26,988 nt of DNA. Origin: an uncultured Actinomycetes bacterium (GTDB taxonomy: Bacteria; Actinomycetota; Actinomycetes; Nanopelagicales; Nanopelagicaceae). Positions 23,439-26,988 of the stretch are shown piece by piece (the first letter of the stretch is position 1; every line of letters begins with the position of its first letter). Below the pieces are notes generated by a model. That model saw only the letters and a program-made list of their open reading frames with translations, made no database searches and was not told the origin of the DNA. Position numbers and translations under genes: made by a program. The stretch spans positions 1 through 26,988 of the forward strand of contig CAIKID010000107.1 in the NCBI GenBank assembly GCA_903827345.1, read 5' to 3'.

Positions 23439-23981
23439 TTAGGGTAGGACGGGCGAGCCCCACTGGGGACCTGGTATTCCTTGTGGCCCCTGCGGACCTG
23501 GTATTCCTTGCGCACCCGTATCGCCCTTAACTCCTTGCGCACCCGTATCGCCCTTAACTCCTTGCGCACCCGTATCGCCCTTAACTCCTTGACTACCTTG
23601 GACGCCACTAATTCCACGGACCCCTTGAGCACCTTGAATTCCCGTTTCGCCAGGAAGGCCTGTGTCGCCCATTATTCCTTGAGCACCTGTATCGCCCTTA
23701 GGACCTTGCGAGCCTTGCGGACCTGCTAGTCCTTGAGCTCCTTGAGCTCCGACTCCGCCTCCCAGGATAAAAGCAGTTTCACCAGAAACGCAATTAGAAG
23801 AAGCTCGAATCACTCCTGACGTTGTGTTGATGCAAACATTCAACGAGTGCCCGATCATTGAACGAGCGGCCCTGACTGGCGCGGTTGGCGTTGCATTTAC
23901 CGGAGCGGAACTTAAAGAACCGATCACAATGCCCGCAGAGAGCGCGACTGAAAGAGAGATGATTGCATTTTTAGAGGCCAT
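23439..23981 (-). CDS. Secreted collagen-like protein
   Basis: The 180-residue protein has a signal peptide (about 1-30, with the hydrophobic core IISLSVALSAGIVIGSL) and a short Cys-containing segment, VCINTTSGVIRASSNC, of a kind often found before collagen repeats in actinobacteria. Then 32 unbroken Gly-X-Y triplets run from residue 78 to 173, ending with WGSPVLP. Such repeats form triple helices on cell surfaces or in secreted fibres. Three GVK-GDT-GAQ blocks are identical at DNA level. No sorting motif is visible. ATG 23981 follows TATATT by 6 nt. It might act in adhesion or aggregation, but this is inferred. Confidence 0.85.
   Translation of the reverse strand: MASKNAIISLSVALSAGIVIGSLSSAPVNATPTAPVRAARSMIGHSLNVCINTTSGVIRASSNCVSGETAFILGGGVGAQGAQGLAGPQGSQGPKGDTGAQGIMGDTGLPGETGIQGAQGVRGISGVQGSQGVKGDTGAQGVKGDTGAQGVKGDTGAQGIPGPQGPQGIPGPQWGSPVLP
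23506..23586 (-). repeat. Three perfect 27-bp tandem repeats in the collagen-like gene
   Basis: The units 23506-23532, 23533-23559 and 23560-23586 are identical and each encodes three Gly-X-Y triplets. A 17-bp piece, GGACCTGGTATTCCTTG, also recurs at 23467-23483 and 23494-23510 with the same 27-bp step. Perfect identity suggests recent duplication by slippage or recombination. Confidence 0.9.
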
Positions 23982-23987
23982 ACAATA

Positions 23988-23993
23988 AATATA
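23988..23993 (-). promoter_or_regulatory. -10 box of the collagen-like gene (leaderless)
   Basis: TATATT on the minus strand lies 6 nt before ATG 23981, in an AT-rich stretch. Confidence 0.55.
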
Positions 23994-24099
23994 TTAGAAA
24001 TAACAGTTAGATGGGGTGAGTTAGGGGTGATTTTTGCATTTTTTTTTGCACTGCATCTGCATATTGGTACATCGATTTCGCTCTCTGCGCTGAAGTGTA

Positions 24100-24118
24100 A
24101 AGGTGTACTTAAGGTGTA
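24100..24118 (+). promoter_or_regulatory. Direct repeats upstream of tnaA (candidate regulator site)
   Basis: AAGGTGTA occurs at 24100-24107 and 24111-24118, an exact 11-bp period (one helix turn), with a related AAGTGTA at 24093-24099. They lie about 70-90 bp before the tnaA start, a usual place for an activator. The rest of the 205-bp region between the two divergent genes shows a run of nine T at 24039-24047 and nothing else I can name. Confidence 0.35.
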
Positions 24119-24174
24119 GATCGCAGTGAGTGGCTACCCTCGCCGACTTTCTATCTACAGAGTGGGGAACTCCC

Positions 24175-24180
24175 TAGCCT
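24175..24180 (+). promoter_or_regulatory. -10 box of tnaA (leaderless)
   Basis: TAGCCT lies 6 nt before ATG 24187, so no tnaC-type leader peptide can precede the gene on this transcript. Confidence 0.55.
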
Positions 24181-24186
24181 TTCGCC

Positions 24187-25560
24187 ATGGAATTTAACAC
24201 AATTATCGAACCTTTCCGTATCCACTCAGTTGCTCCTCTACGCATGACAACGCAGGAGGATAGAGAAAAATACATACAAGAAGCTGGCTATAACTTATTT
24301 TCGCTGCACTCCGACAATGTTCTTATCGACCTCTTGACTGACTCTGGAACTGGAGCCATGAGCCGAAATCAATGGGCGGCAATTCAGCATGGTGATGAAT
24401 CTTACGCAGGTTCTCCTTCGTGGATTATCTTTCGTGATGCGGTACAGAACCTTTTTCCGTTCAAGCATGTAATTCCTACTCATCAAGGGCGAGCAGCAGA
24501 GAAGATCCTATTCACAGCGCTCGGTGGAAAAGGAAAATGCATTCCCAACAACACCCACTTTGATACAACGCGCGCCAATGTTGAATATAGCGGGGCGGAA
24601 GCTTTTGATTTTGTGATTGCCGAAGGCAGGGATGCAGCAAATTTGCATCCCTTCAAAGGAAACATGGATCTTGTTGCGCTAGAGAAGTTTATTCTGGAAA
24701 AAGGTGTGCAGAATATTCCAGTCGTGATGATGACTATTACTAATAACTCTGGAGGAGGGCAGCCGGTCTCACTCGAAAATCTCCATGCCGTGAGCGACCT
24801 TTGTAAAAAGTATGGTCTTCCATTATTTCTCGATGCTTGTCGATTCGCCGAGAATGCTTGGTTTATTAGGGAACGAGAGGCGGGGCAACAAGATAGGGAT
24901 GTCGTAGACATCATTCGCGAAATAGCGGGGTTGGCTGATGGCATGACAATGAGTGCCAAGAAGGATCCTCTGGGAAATATCGGCGGGTGGTTAGCAATGA
25001 ATGATGATGCGCTGGCTGGGATCTGCAGAAATCTCCTGATTCTCACCGAGGGATTCCCAACCTACGGTGGATTGGCGGGGCGTGATCTCGAGGCACTTGC
25101 GGTTGGACTCACTGAAATTGTTTCACACGACTATTTGAAGTATCGAATTCAATCGACGGCTTATCTTGGGAATGCACTCTCCGAAGGGGGCGTACCCGTT
25201 GTTCTGCCAATCGGAGGGCATGCCGTTTACATCGATGCCCGGGCGCTTCTGCCTCATATTCCCGCCCTGCAGTATCCAGGTCAGGCTCTCGCCGTTGAGC
25301 TTTACAAAATGGGTGGTATCCGAGGCTGCGAAATTGGAACAGTGATGTTCGGACGCAAGCCAGATGGCACAGAAGTTCCTGCGGCAATGGAACTAGTTCG
25401 CCTTGCAATTCCGCGCCGAACGTATACCCAAAGTCATATCGATTACGTCATTGAGGTCTGCATGGCAGTAAAGGAAAGCGCCTCTGAACTACGCGGATAC
25501 CGCATCGTTCAAGAACCGGCTGCTTTGAGGCACTTCACCTCAACTTTCGAGCCAATCTAG
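24187..25560 (+). CDS. tnaA: Tryptophanase (tryptophan indole-lyase)
   Basis: The enzyme splits tryptophan into indole, pyruvate and ammonia with PLP. The 457 residues match the beta-eliminating lyase family throughout: LLTDSGTGAMS (49-59), GDESYAG (69-75), PTHQGRAAE (97-105), DACRFAENA (216-224), MSAKKD with PLP-Lys259, and EGFPTYGGLAGRD. Tyrosine phenol-lyase has Arg in the segment read here as RGCEIG (Ile383) and Phe where this protein has His449 in LRHF. Both residues follow tryptophanase. It converges with an amino acid permease gene and overlaps it by 4 bp. The pair recalls tnaA-tnaB, although the orientation differs. Confidence 0.92.
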   Translation: MEFNTIIEPFRIHSVAPLRMTTQEDREKYIQEAGYNLFSLHSDNVLIDLLTDSGTGAMSRNQWAAIQHGDESYAGSPSWIIFRDAVQNLFPFKHVIPTHQGRAAEKILFTALGGKGKCIPNNTHFDTTRANVEYSGAEAFDFVIAEGRDAANLHPFKGNMDLVALEKFILEKGVQNIPVVMMTITNNSGGGQPVSLENLHAVSDLCKKYGLPLFLDACRFAENAWFIREREAGQQDRDVVDIIREIAGLADGMTMSAKKDPLGNIGGWLAMNDDALAGICRNLLILTEGFPTYGGLAGRDLEALAVGLTEIVSHDYLKYRIQSTAYLGNALSEGGVPVVLPIGGHAVYIDARALLPHIPALQYPGQALAVELYKMGGIRGCEIGTVMFGRKPDGTEVPAAMELVRLAIPRRTYTQSHIDYVIEVCMAVKESASELRGYRIVQEPAALRHFTSTFEPI

Positions 25561-26988
25561 ATTTCAGGGGTACTCACTAGAGACTTGCGCACGTTCTTTG
25601 CCAGGGCATACCCGGCAAGGCCAACAAGCAGGTCGATCACGATTGTTCCCAGGGTAAACGCTTCTACCTGTCCACGTGTTAGACCCCAGACATCATTGAA
25701 GTTGTAAGAGATTCCGAAGATGCCCTCGATTGTTCCCGGAAACAGCACTCCTATCGAACCTAGCACGATGTAAACGAGAACGACGGTGCCCATGATTTGG
25801 AATCCGCGCCGTCCACCAGGAGTGATGAAGGGACGGTGCACTTCGGGGTGAGAACGATTGAGTTTCATGATGGCAGGGATGATCAATAGATATGAAACGA
25901 GGAGTGTGGACACGGCACAGGAGAGTACGACTTTGAAAATTGCACCCGCATTACCATTAACAATTCTCATACCAGCGATCAGGAAGATAGAAGCCATTAC
26001 TCCGGAGAGCATATTGACTCGCATTGGCGTTCCGAATCGTTCACTAAATTCACCAAACCAACCATTCATAAATGCGCCATCCGCGGCAGCCATTGCTTGA
26101 ATGCGATCAGTTGCCATCATCCATGAGGACCCTAGGCCTAGCAATCCCACTATGAAGAGAATTGCAGCAACTCCAAGTAAGAACTTGCTTGCTGGGCCAT
26201 AAACACTGAATACGGTTTCAACAGCGCTCATGAAGCCACTCAAACCTCCGACGCTCTTGCGAGGCACAACAAGGAGAATGGCCAGAACAGGCAATAGATA
26301 AGCCAGAGCCGAGACGATGCTTCCGATTCGAATTGATGGAGCGGTGTCCTTCTGCGGTTCGAGCATCTCTCCGGAAGCAGCGTTGGGTGCTTCAAAGCCA
26401 ACATAAGAGAAGAGAATTATCGGAGCAACCGCCATGAAACCTGCGATAGTTGGAGTGAGCCCACCAAAGTCAAAAGGTTGAAAGCCGTGCTTGAATCCGT
26501 AGATAGCCGTTGTTAAAACCATGATTACGAGAACGCCGATCTTTGCGTATGCCGCGTAATTAATTATCTTCTTACCCTTTTTCAAGCTGATCACAGCGAG
26601 CCCGATCGCAATCCAAATGAAGGCCAACTTAAATACCCACTCCGCTAGGGATCCGGATTTCATGTGGAAAAGATAAGCGCTGGCTGCATCGAAAGCGATG
26701 AAGCAGAGCGATCCACCCAGCCAAAGGGGATTGGTAATCCAGTAGAGAACCGATGCAATTCCGGCGGGGAGTCGCCCGTAAGCGAACTTCACCCACTGGT
26801 AAGGGCCTCCCTCTTCAGGGAAAGCAGATCCTGTTTCGGCCATCATCAGGGCGTTAGGAATCATGAAGGTGAAGACAATGAAGATCGCCCAGAAGAGCGA
26901 TTGGGATCCACCAACAGCAATACTCCCGATTGTGTCCAGAGAGATGTACGCGGCGATGATGAAGAGAATGATGTCGAGGCGTCCCAAG
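25557..26988 (-). CDS. APC family amino acid permease (N-terminus outside window)
   Basis: At least 476 residues with about 12 helices are visible. The frame runs to the window edge; the TTG at 26987 is probably internal, because APC proteins have a cytoplasmic stretch before the first helix. Family marks are the first helix with DTIGSIAVGG, PNALMMAETGSAFPEEGGPYQWVKFAYG (the APC segment around helix 2) and FSYVGFEAPNAASGEM in helix 6. It imports or exchanges amino acids or amines. The convergent tryptophanase makes tryptophan uptake plausible, but the substrate is not shown by sequence. Confidence 0.88.
   Translation of the reverse strand, partial: LGRLDIILFIIAAYISLDTIGSIAVGGSQSLFWAIFIVFTFMIPNALMMAETGSAFPEEGGPYQWVKFAYGRLPAGIASVLYWITNPLWLGGSLCFIAFDAASAYLFHMKSGSLAEWVFKLAFIWIAIGLAVISLKKGKKIINYAAYAKIGVLVIMVLTTAIYGFKHGFQPFDFGGLTPTIAGFMAVAPIILFSYVGFEAPNAASGEMLEPQKDTAPSIRIGSIVSALAYLLPVLAILLVVPRKSVGGLSGFMSAVETVFSVYGPASKFLLGVAAILFIVGLLGLGSSWMMATDRIQAMAAADGAFMNGWFGEFSERFGTPMRVNMLSGVMASIFLIAGMRIVNGNAGAIFKVVLSCAVSTLLVSYLLIIPAIMKLNRSHPEVHRPFITPGGRRGFQIMGTVVLVYIVLGSIGVLFPGTIEGIFGISYNFNDVWGLTRGQVEAFTLGTIVIDLLVGLAGYALAKNVRKSLVSTPEI

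Noticed and set aside
23506..23586. Regular 27-bp repeats considered as a CRISPR array
   Set aside because: The units are directly adjacent with no spacers and translate in frame to Gly-X-Y triplets, so they are coding repeats.
24031..24050. Run of nine T between the collagen-like gene and tnaA considered as a terminator
   Set aside because: No stable hairpin precedes it on either strand, and it lies upstream of both divergent genes.
25557..26987. TTG at 26987 as the true start of the permease
   Set aside because: The frame remains open to the edge, and APC permeases have a cytoplasmic N-terminus before the first helix, so the gene is most likely cut by the window.

Overview
The window is a gene-dense stretch of a bacterial chromosome, almost certainly from an actinobacterium (Actinomycetota). 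The evidence is a branched bc1-aa3 respiratory gene set that includes a subunit IV of actinobacterial type (ctaC-ctaD-ctaF facing ctaE-qcrC-qcrA-qcrB). QcrC is diheme and QcrA has several membrane segments and a twin-arginine motif. Flanking genes (DUF3043, A-type Fe-S carrier, adenosine kinase, trpD, DEDDh exonuclease) occur in the order known from Mycobacterium and Streptomyces. The base composition looks balanced rather than GC-rich, genes abut or overlap, and most promoters give leaderless mRNAs. This suggests a small-genome aquatic lineage such as Nanopelagicales/acI, but that placement is inference.

Layout. 1-1792: end of an unidentified gene, then a minus-strand nadA-DUF3043 pair. 1822-3192: plus-strand A-type Fe-S carrier and adenosine kinase. 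3187-4437: minus-strand cysteine-desulfurase-like protein and TusA-like protein, separated only by one in-frame TAG. 4497-7318: ctaC-ctaD-ctaF. 7302-7430: a 42-residue membrane protein with a perfect Shine-Dalgarno, missed by ordinary length cut-offs. 7576-11617: ctaE-qcrC-qcrA-qcrB on the minus strand. 11720-13379: trpD and an exonuclease, convergent. 13473-16726: alpha/beta hydrolase, then an N-succinylamino acid racemase-type enzyme with a GNAT acyltransferase, and a divergent LysE-type exporter. 16728-20602: flavin oxidoreductase, EamA transporter, an unknown membrane protein and a MarC-family protein. 20691-22169: metY behind a long structured leader. 22198-23424: MFS transporter. 23439-23981: secreted collagen-like protein. 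24187-26988: tryptophanase and a convergent amino acid permease cut by the window edge.

How the parts work together. The oxidase and bc1 genes encode a menaquinol-to-oxygen supercomplex in which QcrC replaces soluble cytochrome c. The A-type carrier, the desulfurase/TusA pair, NadA and the Rieske protein share an iron-sulfur theme. The right half is amino acid metabolism and transport: probable D-to-L amino acid conversion, homocysteine synthesis, tryptophan breakdown to indole, and several permeases or exporters.

The strongest leads are: (1) an undescribed, riboswitch-like leader in front of metY, closed by a perfect 8-bp helix that begins where a putative promoter would start transcription; (2) a cysteine-desulfurase homologue that has kept its catalytic Cys loop but lost the PLP lysine, in frame with TusA across a single stop; (3) the hidden 42-residue membrane protein of the respiratory locus; (4) a uniform set of TANNNT boxes 5-7 nt before start codons, which fixes many starts; (5) a perfect 7-bp inverted repeat over the trpD promoter. 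No gap exceeds 300 bases. I saw no tRNA, rRNA, CRISPR array, insertion sequence or prophage.
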